NCBI GenBank assembly: GCA_022393335.1 | Contig: JAJEKB010021277.1 | Span: forward strand, 2,108,382 to 2,172,381 | Origin: Macrotrachela quadricornifera | Lineage: Eukaryota; Rotifera; Eurotatoria; Philodinida; Philodinidae | Length of the DNA: 64,000 nucleotides | Direction: 5' to 3' | In this document: in pieces, positions 47,912 through 59,900 of the stretch | Layout of the letters: every line of letters begins with the position of its first letter | How positions within the stretch are numbered: position 1 is the first letter of the stretch | Position numbers and translations under genes: made by a program | The notes under the pieces: generated by a model | What the model was told of the DNA's origin: nothing | Database searches by the model: none | What the model saw: only the letters and a program-made list of their open reading frames with translations

Positions 47912-49771
47912 CTAAGATGAGGCTGTAGTTTGATTGACTGTCGCCAATCTCTGTTGGATTTGTTCTCGTAGTGCGAGATCTTTAGCTTCCTCGGCGAAAA
48001 CACTTGCTTGACGATAACTCTTACATGCATTAGTATAGCGCCCACGTACCGATTCTAACTCGCCCATGCAAAAGCACAGTTTAGCTTTATGGTTGGGTGG
48101 ACCATTCATCTGCAGAGCTTCTGCAAACACACGTTCGGCGACAGCAATTTCGTCTATCCTTTGATAGATTAGTCCTTCAGTGATGGCAATAGATATTGTG
48201 GAATGTTCCTCATGCTCTGCATTAGCATTCGAAGAAGAATCTGATGTCATTTCGTTCGATGTTTCCACTTTGTTGAAAATGTCTTCTGCCTCCTTCAGAT
48301 GCTGAAGTGCGTCTTTGTACGCACCAATCATATATGCTGATTGGGCGTAATGACAATGGATATTTATAGATTCTTTAGGTGAAAGAGTTGATGCTGACTT
48401 CAGCATGTAGTCGTAAAAATAAATGGCATTGTTGTATTCACCAAGCTCGTGTAAGATCCTGCCCAAAGTGAAGTATGTACATTCATTACATTTCTCGATC
48501 ATTTTCAAATCGTCATTGACAGAGAGTTGAAGATGAACTGTCCACTCATTATCGGATTTTTGATCTACCGATGTAATACGCCAGACAAATCCCATGAAGA
48601 AGAGAACTTCATCTTCATCGGGCTTGGCACTTTTCGTGGCGATATGCGCATAGGGTCGTTTCGTGTCTGCCATCGCATTCAATTGAGATTCATCTAGATG
48701 CATTTCAAAAAAAACTGTTTCATAACCCATTCTTTGGTTGATATTATCAGCAAACATTTTTGATACTTCAGTGCTCTTAGTTGTCGAAAGAAAACCATTC
48801 ATCGACATAAGATGATTAACATTATCACGTAGTTGCTGTAAGACACTCGTTGGTAATTTTTTTCCTCGATAAAGCACGTTCGAACCAGATTTCTTGGCAC
48901 ATTGATCAGCACGTAGTTCACACAGCTGTTGATGGATATGAGTAATTAACGGTCGAAAATTAAACACTTGCATGGTGTTTTCGCACCGAAAGGCCTTATT
49001 TACGTATCGAAAAAGAAAGGTATCTTCCGTGTAAAATCGAATGGCATCTGTTGCATCATATTGCTCTTGAAATTCATTGATTTTTTTTAGATAATGACTC
49101 CTACTCTGATTGAGCGAGTCTTCGCGACAAATACGCCACATTTTTTCAACATTTTCCTCATTGATTTGAATTTTCAAGAAGACTTCAATAAATGATTGAA
49201 ATAAGTGGAATTTTAGAGCGTCTCGACTTAACAAACAAAATGACTTTTGTGTCTTCGTTGGATCAAGAATTCCAATTGGTAAGGTTAAATGTTGAGTTTT
49301 CTCATCATCATCGATCGATTTTGGATCAATTGAATTCTCATTCGCAGGGATCACTTTCAAATCTTCAACAATTTTTTCAAATAGCCGATCAATACACTGA
49401 AATTTTCGATCATCTTCTAAATCCGATCGTATTTTCTCTTTGCCAAATTGCATTTCGTATACCAGCGGGTCTGACGGAGGATTTTTACGTGTTTTCACCA
49501 CCCCACACAGTAATCCAGCATCAGAGCCAGTAAGAATAAAAATTATCCTTTTCACAATAAATGAATCTTTGATATAAGTGGAAAAGCTCGGGACATTATC
49601 AAAAAAGCGCGGATAGTAAAATAAATCTTCAGTGCGCAATTTCAATTGCTTTTGATGATGTTCAGGAAGTTTTTTATCGTGATACACAATACACATGTAA
49701 TTTTGACCTATTAACGGTTCGTTTCTCTCTGGCATCGACGTACATTGTTTGGATGTCGAAGCTGAAAACAT
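47912..49771 (-). CDS. Arginine-type ADP-ribosyltransferase with TPR tail
   Basis: A single long exon. With the ATG at 49771 it encodes 619 aa (the frame is open a little further upstream). An N-terminal ~200-aa region (FIVKRIIFILTGSDAG) of unknown role precedes the ART fold. All three catalytic signatures are present: Arg302 in VLYRGKK, Ser329-Thr-Thr in FLSTT, and the E-x-E loop Glu386-Asp-Glu388 in PDEDEVLFF. This combination is typical of enzymes that transfer ADP-ribose from NAD+ to arginine. The C-terminal third (about 430-610) consists of tetratricopeptide-like helical repeats (YFTLGRILHELGEYNNAIYF, HYAQSAYMIGAYKDAL, FCMGELESVRGRYTNA), probably for partner binding. No signal peptide is evident, so it is probably cytosolic. 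It lies 60 bp 3' of the next gene, in the same direction. Confidence 0.9.
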   Translation of the reverse strand: MFSASTSKQCTSMPERNEPLIGQNYMCIVYHDKKLPEHHQKQLKLRTEDLFYYPRFFDNVPSFSTYIKDSFIVKRIIFILTGSDAGLLCGVVKTRKNPPSDPLVYEMQFGKEKIRSDLEDDRKFQCIDRLFEKIVEDLKVIPANENSIDPKSIDDDEKTQHLTLPIGILDPTKTQKSFCLLSRDALKFHLFQSFIEVFLKIQINEENVEKMWRICREDSLNQSRSHYLKKINEFQEQYDATDAIRFYTEDTFLFRYVNKAFRCENTMQVFNFRPLITHIHQQLCELRADQCAKKSGSNVLYRGKKLPTSVLQQLRDNVNHLMSMNGFLSTTKSTEVSKMFADNINQRMGYETVFFEMHLDESQLNAMADTKRPYAHIATKSAKPDEDEVLFFMGFVWRITSVDQKSDNEWTVHLQLSVNDDLKMIEKCNECTYFTLGRILHELGEYNNAIYFYDYMLKSASTLSPKESINIHCHYAQSAYMIGAYKDALQHLKEAEDIFNKVETSNEMTSDSSSNANAEHEEHSTISIAITEGLIYQRIDEIAVAERVFAEALQMNGPPNHKAKLCFCMGELESVRGRYTNACKSYRQASVFAEEAKDLALREQIQQRLATVNQTTASS

Positions 49772-49830
49772 CGGAAGCGTCAATCTAAAACTACAGATGA
49801 ACTTAAAATCAATTTTTTTTACAAAGAAAC

Positions 49831-52202
49831 TTAAGAACAATGAAAATGTGAAAGAGTATCAATTTTGTACTGATAGAATTCTCTCCATTGGGGATCGTCA
49901 TCGATCTCCAAAATTTGCCGATAGAAAGCAAGTGCTCTAGTATAGTCTTGTTGTCGTTCGCTGATTTCCACTATCTTTCTTAAAACTTGAATCTGCTCAG
50001 TTCCCACATTGGAAGGCGGTAATTGTTCCATTGGTGCATTATAAAAGCTCAATTTCGGCATCTTATGCGAGGAGGTCGTTGCTGTGGTAGATATATGACC
50101 CATACTGTTGCAAATCTCAGCGATGTTCGGATGGTCAGGAATGATTGTCACCAGATATTTAAAGTATGCTTCTGCTGTGGAGGATTGTCGAAGTGCTGCC
50201 AAATAATTCCCGAATGTTAACCAGGTGAGAGGATAGCCGATTGCATTTCGAAGTATATTTTCGATATATTGCATGGCATTATTGGCATACTCCAGTTGAA
50301 TATGTAGGACATTATCTGGTGCAAATTCAGTGGATACTACTCGGAAGAGAGTACCGAGTTTGAAAACGACTAGGTCTGAATCAGGAATATGCATGGCCGA
50401 GGCTTGTTCGGACAAGTTCAGTTCAAGAAGGATTACAGTGAGTTGGTTATCCGTAGCTTGCCGGCAAATTTTGACGATGGAATTTAATGAACGTGAAGCC
50501 AGAATAAATGCTTGGATGGCAAAGAGAGCATTAGGATTATTTTTGATCATTTCAAAATCCTTCTCTGATATCAATTGCGCTCGATAAACGGTGACAGCAG
50601 ATGATTTAATATGATTACTGAGTGACACAATATGCTGATTGATTTCCTTTAGTTTATCTACTGATGCTTCAAGCATTGAATTATTAAATTGTTTAAAAAG
50701 TTGATCGATCTTCACATTTGCTTCGCTTAGACATGCGAGTAACTGATCATGACTTTGAGCTTGACCTACAGTCGATGTACTTGGTATTTGGGAGAGGATG
50801 GCACTAAACAATTGAAAACGAAGAAAATCGATTTGTTCTTTGTCAGGTTTTGCGAGAAGTTTCGACTTCACTTGAAAAATACTAATGTTTGGTATATAAA
50901 TTCGCATGTGACGATAAAAACAAATATCGCTTGTTAATTGATTGAGGAGATCTTCATTTAAAAGAAAGATATCACATAGTTTAGAATGAGTTTGTATTGG
51001 TTGTATTTGTGGGATCGAGTCAACATCGGTCACAATATAGGCTGCATGAACAGCTTCTAGTGCAAGAATTCGATAAAGATCGGCTGGACGGTTCATCGAA
51101 ATAATGAGAAACACACTGGTTGGCAGGTCGTATTTGATCGATTCGATACATTGTTCAACGCTATAATATCGAACGATCGGAATTTTGGGATGGGAGAAAT
51201 CAAATAATCGACGGCCGTCGCAGTAGAGTAGAACAATACGACATGTGCTCAAATCCTCTTCACAGGGCGCACTGATCGGCTCGAAACCACACGCTTGGGA
51301 ACAAAGTTCAGTTAGTAATGCACGAGATCTGGACCAACGAGCTGGTTGCTGCATAATTGAATGAATATCTTCTTTGATCTTGTCAATCAACAATGCCTTT
51401 GATAATTGAACAGGCTGAATTTTGGAATAGCCCTTCATCCACTCACGCGATTGTTCATCCAAAGAATCTTCATGTACATATATATGTTCAACGCATTTAT
51501 GGTTATGTATGAGTGGCACAACGAATTTTCCTAATGTGTTGGTGACGACGAAGTATATCAGTTCGTTCGTGATCGATAAGACTTGAGAGAGACAATCGGC
51601 TGCATCCTCGAATGAAACGATTTTCAAATTACTATCTTCAGCGGTTGTCAAGGATGATAATTCCACTTCAAGACAACCGATAAGAATCTTGATATTTCGC
51701 TTGGCCATTTTTGTTTGCAGTAATGTACCTTCAAAATTCAAAAGTCAGTACTATTTACTATATCTTTCAAATTGACTGAAATTCTTTAAAAATACTGAAG
51801 AATGGCAGTCTCTTGAGCCTTTTCCTACAGAGGATAGAAATGAAACTGCTACTCAATACCTACCTCCATCCACAAAGTTGCCATGAATACATTCGAGATT
51901 GAGACCAACAAGATCATGACAGCAAGTGGCAGCAGATTGAACGGTAATACGTTTCGTCGACTCGTTCTAGAAATAAGAACATAATATTGTTTGCTAAAAC
52001 TCTGCTCGATGTGTCGCGTTTACCTTGACAAGCTGTACGTGTTCCGTGGAGCGTTCCAGTGAAACAATTTTTTCTTCAACTGACGTGTCTTGATGGAATG
52101 AGAAATAGGCAAGTAAATTAAATCGTCAGTGTCAAATGATCAAACCTACTTGTTAATGATAGAGGTTCAGAAGAAGTTAATCGTGACTCAGAAGGATCCG
52201 AC
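49831..52202 (-). CDS. Degenerate ADP-ribosyltransferase paralogue with TPR tail
   Basis: Exons 52202-52150, 52088-52024, 51966-51864 and 51731-49831 join in phase; further 5' exons may exist. About 705 residues are visible. The N-terminus has two alpha/beta-like segments (IKILIGCLEVELSS; RIVLLYCDGRRLFDF, VFLIISMNR). The middle aligns in order with the ART domain of the neighbouring gene (YRAQLISEKDF; AFILASRSLN; DLVVFKLGTLFRV; HIQLEY), and the end has TPR-like repeats (WLTFGNYLAALRQSSTAEAY, QQDYTRALAFYRQIL). The Arg of the YR motif remains, but the S-T motif is altered and the E-x-E loop reads D-S-D. Enzyme activity is therefore doubtful; a regulatory or scaffold role, perhaps with its neighbour, is an inference. 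Confidence 0.8.
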
Positions 52203-55200
52203 CTACAAATGAGCAACGCATCGTTATCGCCATTGATTATCTTGAAAAAAATTTTTTCCTACTGGTTTCACTGTGGGTTGTCTGAAGGCTTGGGAAACTC
52301 GCAAGAGAATTCAGTGTATGGGAAAATGAAATTTTGTTGATAAATAAAAAGAATATTTTACAAAATAACTGAGAGAGTCTAAGGATACCCAAGCAGTCGC
52401 GTATCTTTCTGACAATAATTGATGTCATTCATCAATCATATCAGATAGACAGAAACGATTGACTTGGTATTGGGAAAATGGCATAGGTTTAAGCAGACTA
52501 CTATCGGCTGAGTGAATGGAAGTCTAAGTCATTGGGACATCGGGTAGTTTGGGTTAGGCTTTGAAATATATTCTCTATGGTAGGTTGGGTCAGATCTTAA
52601 GGCTGAGAAAAACTTTGTAATTGTCGATTTGACGGAAACCAATTGTTAACTTCATTGAAGAATTGTAATACAGGATGATGATTATTCAGTCCAAATTGCC
52701 ATCTTGATACACTCTTCAATCGTCAATCTGGCACATGGATGAGAGGATTGATTTTCTTATTGGGACGCGCACTAATCAATGAGCAAGTCAATGGTACAAT
52801 ATTCAGAAGAAGAATAATTACGGAAGGTGCGTTAGAATAGTCTAAAGTAAGGGTGAAATTATAGTCTAAGACTCAGGTCATCAAGGAAAGGCATAGACTC
52901 AGGATGGGGATGAGTAACATGTCTAAGGCAAGTCTGGTCTAAGATTCGGGGAGAGACATGTAAAGCAGTCAACCATAATGATTTATCATTCAGATTATTA
53001 GCACCGTTGATTTGCTCGCTTAATTAGTAGAACGCAGATTCATATCATTAAATAACCACGACCAATCAGGAGCAAAAGCATGGTTGGAACTTCATTGAAC
53101 GGCACGCATTTCCAAATTGTTCGTTAGATAGTATATCTAAAAAAATTGATTAGCGAAAACTTTATCAAACATCTGCGCAACGAACATTAAGTTGAGAATA
53201 TATTAAAAAAAAAGATTGTGCTTCACATACTCAAATTGAAAGAAAAGAAATGAGTTGTTTTTTGTGACTTGTTTGGTTTGAGTTTGTTTTTTCCATTCTG
53301 TGTTATTTACGCATCGTCTTTCTCCTTTTTTATTCTTACAAAGGTTTTTTTTTCTTATCGCTTCAAGGTTGCCGAAGAAAAAAAAATCAGACTGTTAGAG
53401 TCTTACTTTTTGCTTTTTCTTGTATGTAGAAGTATATTTTCTTTTAGCGCGTGATGTTACGACACTCGATCTTTTTTATGTGTTTCTTCCAAAAAAAATA
53501 AAGCAGTAAGCAACGCATACTGACTGAAAAATGACTGTAGACGTGTACACATACTTAAATAACTGAAAAAAAAGAATGTGTAATATGAAAATGAGAAAGA
53601 AATAGAAAATGTAATAGAAAGATATGTATAAGTGCGACATCACTATAACATACTCCTCCATTGAAGAAAATGTGAATCATCAACATTTGTTAAAAAGAAA
53701 CGAAATGAGCAATCACGTGTAATAATAAAATGATATAAAAAAAAACATACGAAAAATAAGAAGAAAGTCGAAGACAAAAGAAATTTGTCTGAGAGATGTT
53801 CGAAAAAAACGAGATTAAAGCAAAGTAAATGTTCAAGTGTTGTATGATCATCAAGTATATCAATCATCATTTTGAGCTTCTGCTCGAGGAATAATTTGAT
53901 GAGGCATATCCTTCAGGTGAATGGTACATAGTCGTTCAATTAACAAATGATGGAGCTTTTTGTTGATGCAATATAAAGATTGAGTTGAGATGTGACCAGT
54001 TATTTCAATCAAATTTTGTTTGACCACCGATTAATTGTTTCAGTTTCAAGTGACGATTGCAAGAGAGAAACACAAGCGGGAAAAGGGGATTGCATGTATC
54101 GGAGATACAGTGGCGATACGTACGATATGAATACAGTTCAGAGGATATATGTAGAACTAACAAGATAAAATGCCATTGAGTCACGAAAATGCAAAATTCA
54201 CATGATAGAATCATGAGATTAAAGCTCTTATCATAAAAACAAAGTCAATTTTTGTTAAAAGTTTTAAAAGCACGATAAATATATGGAAATACAGCAAGGA
54301 GATAAAGTGGATTGCCTAATCCCGAGATTGTGCGAATCGTGGATACGAGTGTTCCGCTGACTGCTCCCATAGATCCTCAGGTTCTATTATATAGCGGTAT
54401 CCTTAGGTCCTCAAGTCCTATATTTCGGACGTACTCTCGGATCATCAAGTTCTATTATATCACCCGTGGACTATTGGACCAATGAATCGGAAGATTGTTC
54501 CATTTTCAACAGAAATGGATCATCTCGATAAAAATGTATTTATACAGCCGAGATGGAAAATATACAAATATATAGAAACATACAAGGAAAAGACAAGAAG
54601 AGAAAAAAATATATCTATAATATATTACTTGAAATTGCACATACACTGAAATTCAAAGAGAAGTGTTTTTTCTGTTAAGATGAACTGGTTCAATAAGAGA
54701 ACGAAAGACTAATAAAAGAAAAAATATATATATAATCTATTATTTCATATTGTACATACACTTGAATTCAAGTCAATTTATAAAACTTTTTCAAAACTGG
54801 AGCAAACAAAAACAGGATTTAACCATTAGCTTCCAAAACGATTCTTATCTCAAAAAACGAATAAAGAAAGAGTTGGTGGTATCAACACTATACAAAAAAT
54901 AATTGAATAAACGGAACAAATCGTACCACTTTACCAAGAGAAGCAAAATCAAAAGATCATCGATAAGAACGAAAAAAAAACAAATTTGATGCAAACTATT
55001 CCAACCGACACAAATCTCCACTATTATACACAAAGATGATTGACTATGCTTTTTTTTTCACCAAAAATAATTTGCTTCCCATAACCCATCGATTGCCTAG
55101 CCTTTCTTTCATGTTTGAGTATAGTTTTCAAAAGAAACTCATTTCTCTCTATTTCTTTTCCAATTTGTCTTATATTTGCAGAAATAAATGACGCATCATT

Positions 55201-55212
55201 CATAGAATTTAA
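52203..55212. other. Intergenic, no gene established
   Basis: About 3 kb upstream of the ART-like gene. 52480-53000 is less AT-rich, with several TCTAAG/CTAAGG words, and 54290-54510 contains repeated TCCTCAGGTTCTATTATAT-like lines (54376, 54408, 54448); both look like old repeat DNA. Minus-strand frames (52237-52428, 53476-53870, 54005-54214, 54845-55033) have no recognisable domain. Confidence 0.4.
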
Positions 55213-55831
55213 CCCTCATAGTTCCGGCCTTTTCTAAGCACTATACGGACAATATATGTTTTCTTAAAATAACTTTTTACTTTTGGACCGGTCTCCTGAT
55301 GAAATATACTGTTTTCATATTCGACCTGATAGAAAAAGTATTAGAATGATATTCCTAATTTAGAACAAGTAATACCAAAAATATGTTTAACAGAATCCTA
55401 ATCACAAACGAATGCAGAATAATTGCAACATTGAGTTAATGTTTTCTTGTCATTAGAACGTTCGTAAATCGAATACCGTTTTCGTTTTGATTGAGTAGAA
55501 CTTTCAATTAATTCTAATACATTATTTTTCGTTACGGAATAAAAATACGTATCCAATTAGATTAGTGAATGAGTCATTGAATTATACATCGAAATTTTTA
55601 CTTTTTTTTCTTTCTCATTATATCTTTGATGTATATTGAAGACATGGTCTTGTATCAAAGGATTGTAATGATATCCAAAACAGAGGTATTCCCTTTCATA
55701 TTCAACAGCATCAAAATATTGTTAAGAGATGCTAGTTGCATCTAAAAACTGAGAAACAGAAAAATATTTCTAATGTATTTTAAAATTTTTCAGAGTGAGG
55801 TCAAAAATGACCTCGGCTGGTACTACGAGGG
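55213..55831. mobile_element. piggyBac-type miniature element flanked by TTAA
   Basis: Inverted ends CCCTCATAGTTCCGGCC and (inverted) CCCTCGTAGTACCAGCC differ at 3 of 17 positions. Both are immediately flanked by TTAA (55209-55212 and 55832-55835), the target site of piggyBac elements, and both start with CCCT. The interior of about 585 bp has no transposase and includes a small palindrome GGTCAAAAATGACC near the right end. Non-autonomous. Confidence 0.88.
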
Positions 55832-56278
55832 TTAAACTAACAAATATTTGATACTTAAGACGCGGGTGTTGCGCTCCTATCCTTCACTTTTTGTTATTGT
55901 TACCCACATCCTCACCACTTGTTGCCTTAGAATTCATAAAAGTAAAAACAAAAGTTCGAGCGGCATCCTGTTTTTTTTTATTTCTTATCTCTTATCTCTA
56001 CAATCAGTTACGAAACTTTTGCTTCTGTAAGCTGTAGAACTTATCATTTATTTTTCTTTTTTCTTCGACTCTTCTCGTTATTCATTGTAAGTTATCATGT
56101 TTCATTATTATTATTACACTTGTAACAAATTTCTCATGATACCTCCAACCATCAAAAATTGAGTCATACTCACAAATATTTACTATAAAATAAAGATTTT
56201 CTGTGAGTTATTCATTTACGTCTAAAAAATAAGCAATGATTTGTATTATTTACTGGTAGTTATGATCCAACAGAAATT

Positions 56279-56947
56279 ATGCAACTCTATGTAAAGCTTC
56301 TTAGTGGAGAAACTATTCAAATTGAGTGTACACCAGCGGATACAGTCGAAGAGATTAAAGCTGAAATCCAAGATACAGAAGGTATCCCACCCCGTTTACA
56401 ACGAATAATCTATGCCGGCAGACAACTTGAAGACGATCAAGTACTTGGTGAGTATGGCATTCAGGCATCATCTACTGTTCATCTTGTTATGCAGCGACGA
56501 TGCTGTTGTAATATGAATATATTCATAGCCAGATTCAACGATAAAACAATCTCATTTGAAGTTAACTCATATGACACAATCGAAAAAGTAAAAGCAAAGA
56601 TTCAAGAAAGAAAGGGTATTCCGCTTGATCAACAACATCTTACCTTTGATGGTATACAACTGGAAGACGGTCATAGACTCATTGACTATGGAATTCAACA
56701 CAAAAATACTCTTCGTTTACGTAGTACGTGGTGGTGGTTAATAATAACCTTTTTACATTATACAAGTCTTTTTTTTCTAATCATCTTATTATATATATGT
56801 GCATTCCTGTGCTATGTTTTAAATGCGTTGCAAAGTATACCATTTATGGAATCTTTCGCGGGTTTTTTTCTTTACGTTTTTTTTTACGTCTTTACAATCT
56901 TTAGGTACGTATGTGAAGTCTTTTTTTCCTGTCGCTATGATTTCTAA
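56279..56947 (+). CDS. Double ubiquitin-like protein with hydrophobic tail
   Basis: A 222-aa frame starting at the ATG 56279. Two ubiquitin-like domains lie head to tail: residues 1-76 (MQLYVKLLSG...) and 79-150 (MNIFIARFND...). In domain 1 the Ile44 patch is kept (Leu8, Ile44, Val70), but Lys11, 29, 33, 48 and 63 are replaced and RLRGG has become QRRCC. Domain 2 ends in LRLRST, again without diglycine. Neither can be processed or conjugated like ubiquitin. Residues 151-215 are strongly hydrophobic with Trp, Phe and Cys, enough for two or three membrane segments. Alternatively, the gene is spliced after LRLR (GTAGTA) and the T-rich tail is not coding. This is a diverged polyubiquitin descendant. 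Confidence 0.75.
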   Translation: MQLYVKLLSGETIQIECTPADTVEEIKAEIQDTEGIPPRLQRIIYAGRQLEDDQVLGEYGIQASSTVHLVMQRRCCCNMNIFIARFNDKTISFEVNSYDTIEKVKAKIQERKGIPLDQQHLTFDGIQLEDGHRLIDYGIQHKNTLRLRSTWWWLIITFLHYTSLFFLIILLYICAFLCYVLNALQSIPFMESFAGFFLYVFFYVFTIFRYVCEVFFSCRYDF

Positions 56948-59900
56948 AATGCAAAGTCAGAAAATAATCGTTGAAGTGCGAGATGAACTTCTTACGTTTT
57001 GTTGCCTGGTCTTTACCCGAAGGTTCCGTATATTAATAGAGAGTCGGACAAAAAGACAAATTTTTACTTTACCTTTCCGAAATAATTAAATAGTGAAACT
57101 AGCATGAAAAGTTAGTCACCAATCTCTTTGAACATCTGATATCATTCATTATATTTGTGAAGTCAGTTGATAAGAGAGATAATGAATCACATAGATAATT
57201 AATCGATCAATGAAGAGTGTTCTTGGAAATACGTTAAAATGTGTTGATAGAGTTCTCTTAGGAATAATTTTCATCATGTCTGCTCTTCAATATATATTCG
57301 ATTTCGATCAGCTGATCGATCTCAACATTAGTTTTCTCCTCATTTTGAAAACAAAAATATACTAATTTCAGAAAATATCCTTGGACAAGACATTGTTTTT
57401 TCTCGATTGTATCGATGACCATTCATCGTCCATAAATTGTCGATATCTTGATACTCATTCCACTTTGCACCGCATTTCATAGTCCAGTGAAACTCGAGTA
57501 CCATCTAGTTCATAAGTTGTCTGATCTTTTTAATTGAAAATTAAATATAATGAATGTGGATATATGTCTCCTCTCGTTTTCATGCATGAAATGACAAACA
57601 TAAGCGAGATTAAATGAACTGTTTATTTACTTGTCCATGAAAATACTTTTATTACGAAAATGAACAAATATCCATAAAATATGTTTCTATAGATAGGAAC
57701 AGCTTGCAAAGAAGCATCATCAATTTCGGGCTCAGAGACGATCCTAGCATCTATTGATAACTGTTCATTGCTTTATCACTTACGCTACCTAAAATCCGTC
57801 CACCAACCCCATAGGAATTGCATATCTATTTCAGGACATTAGCAATTCAGTTACATAAATCGATTTTATTTCTGTACGGAAACTTCTATACCCTTATCTT
57901 AGGCTAGAAGAATCTTTTGAAGTAGTAAAACAGAATTCTATTTTCATGATCAGAATCATCACAGTAGAGTTACTGTTTCGTTCTATTGATCTTTTTGCAT
58001 AATAATAAGGTTAGGTATTGTAACAAGGTGAACGTAGCTTGAGGTGAGTTTCTAAATAGTCGAAGAAAATAGTTCAAAGGTTAAGCAATTATGTTCTTAA
58101 TTCACGGAAATACAGAGCAAATTTAGAGAAATGTAACGACATGAATATATTTCGACTAGCAGGAAAGACTTATTAAAAGAGGTCATAAATTCAAACCGGG
58201 AATCGAACCTTCATCTTCCGATAAGCGGTTGGTTTTTCTGCACTTGTACTATGTACTTTGCACAAGCAATATTGTTTAGAGAACCACTCAACTCTGTAAA
58301 TTCTAGTAACCAATGAAATGTTTTTGATGGCTTTTTTAAAAAGATTGGGGATGTTTGGCGTTGTTAGCAGCTTCTATATAAAACATGATCAACCTTCTGT
58401 CTTACTTTGGTAGTCCATCAGATAGGTTCATAAATGATTTATATTAATAGCTTTGTGTACCTTCATTCTTCGCTATATGATTCAGAACGGGAGACATTTT
58501 TTTCGCATCAACACTAAATAGCAAGAGCTACAAAAACATTCCAGTATATGATTGCAAAATAAGAGTATTGTGTGCATGATATTGGAAATATTATTCAATG
58601 TAATCTTTATTTGAAAAGGAGTGAACATACTGATATTATATATTTAAAATATAGTCATCAATTAGATTAACAATATTGCACATTATATTTCAAAGTTCTA
58701 TTTTGATGAATTACAATATAGGGGAAAGAGCGTAGAGAAAGTGTAAGAAGTTGTTTCTATCATAGTTTGCAAAGGTCAACTTTGGTCGAAAGTAACAATT
58801 CAGGATGACTCTCTGTCCTCCATGCATCCAATTGAGGGTGAAAGCAATTTACTTTCAGCGTTTTTCTTTGGCATTTTTTTCTCTTGACCAAAGTTAAGAG
58901 AATCAGTATCTTTGAATACAGAAACGACACGTGTAGATATTGCCTGCTTATTGTGAGAATAAGAGAAAAACAATATGTGTCTGCTTGGGCATTGTTCTTT
59001 TCTTTCTTGAAAGGACTCATAGATCTTTTCTGTTCTGATGCATAATATATTGGGACACTTTTGTAGGTCTTGGTGATTCGTATCAGTGCTGAAAAAAATG
59101 GCTTCAGTTCTGAATCACAGAGTGGATAACGAAGGTACACAAAGTCATTAATATAGATCATTTAGGAAAAGTAAGGCAAAAGGATGCTCGATCAACCTGG
59201 AATTTATAGGAACTACTACTGATTATGAGCCCTACAATTTCTGAAAGTTTCATGAAAAATCGATCATGTTTTCTATAGTGACCGATAATAGCGCAAAACG
59301 TCTCCTGTTCTTTCACTTAATCGAAGAGTATGTAGTTATTATCCAAACAAAAAGAATGTCCTAATTCATCGGATATAAACGCATTGTATTTGCACATCGC
59401 ACTAGTGTTACTCCTCAACGTTCCACAGTTCTTTTCTGTGTATATCCGAATGAAATTTATCTGAAAAAAAGTCACGCAAATATCCATTTATCGTATTGTT
59501 TGTCCATCATCGTATTAACACTTAATTGAAAAACAAAAGTGAGTGCAAGCTCCAAGTGTAGCTATTCTACATACAGTGATGAATTCTGATAGAATTCAAT
59601 TTACAGAGACAATTCGTACATAAATTAATAAAATAAAGACTCAATATACATTTTGAATAGCATAACAATCAAATTTAGCTTCAACAGAGAATATTAAAAA
59701 TAGAGATAATCATTCAAAAGATCATGACTTTTCTTGAGTATGTTTTCTGATGATTAACACTTGTATTGCTAAGCCTAATTTAGACACAACAACTAGTATG
59801 CATTATCAATACAATAATTTTTTAATTTATCAATAAGGATGCTGGTTGCAGCAATATTTTTCGCGTATCTAGGCCAATGAAAAGATAATATTGATACTGC

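Noticed and set aside
49192..49533. 113-codon plus-strand frame
   Set aside because: Antisense to the ART gene; no independent support.
53220..54220. Several minus-strand hydrophobic frames
   Set aside because: They arise from A-rich plus-strand DNA read in reverse (Phe/Leu-rich); no domains or conserved features.
58190..58260. tRNA-like B-box on the minus strand (GGTTCGATTCCCGG)
   Set aside because: The flanks do not give a 5-bp T stem, an acceptor stem or a clear anticodon arm. At most a decayed tRNA or tRNA-derived SINE.
58760..59161. 133-codon minus-strand frame
   Set aside because: No recognisable domain, and no splice or start context stronger than chance.
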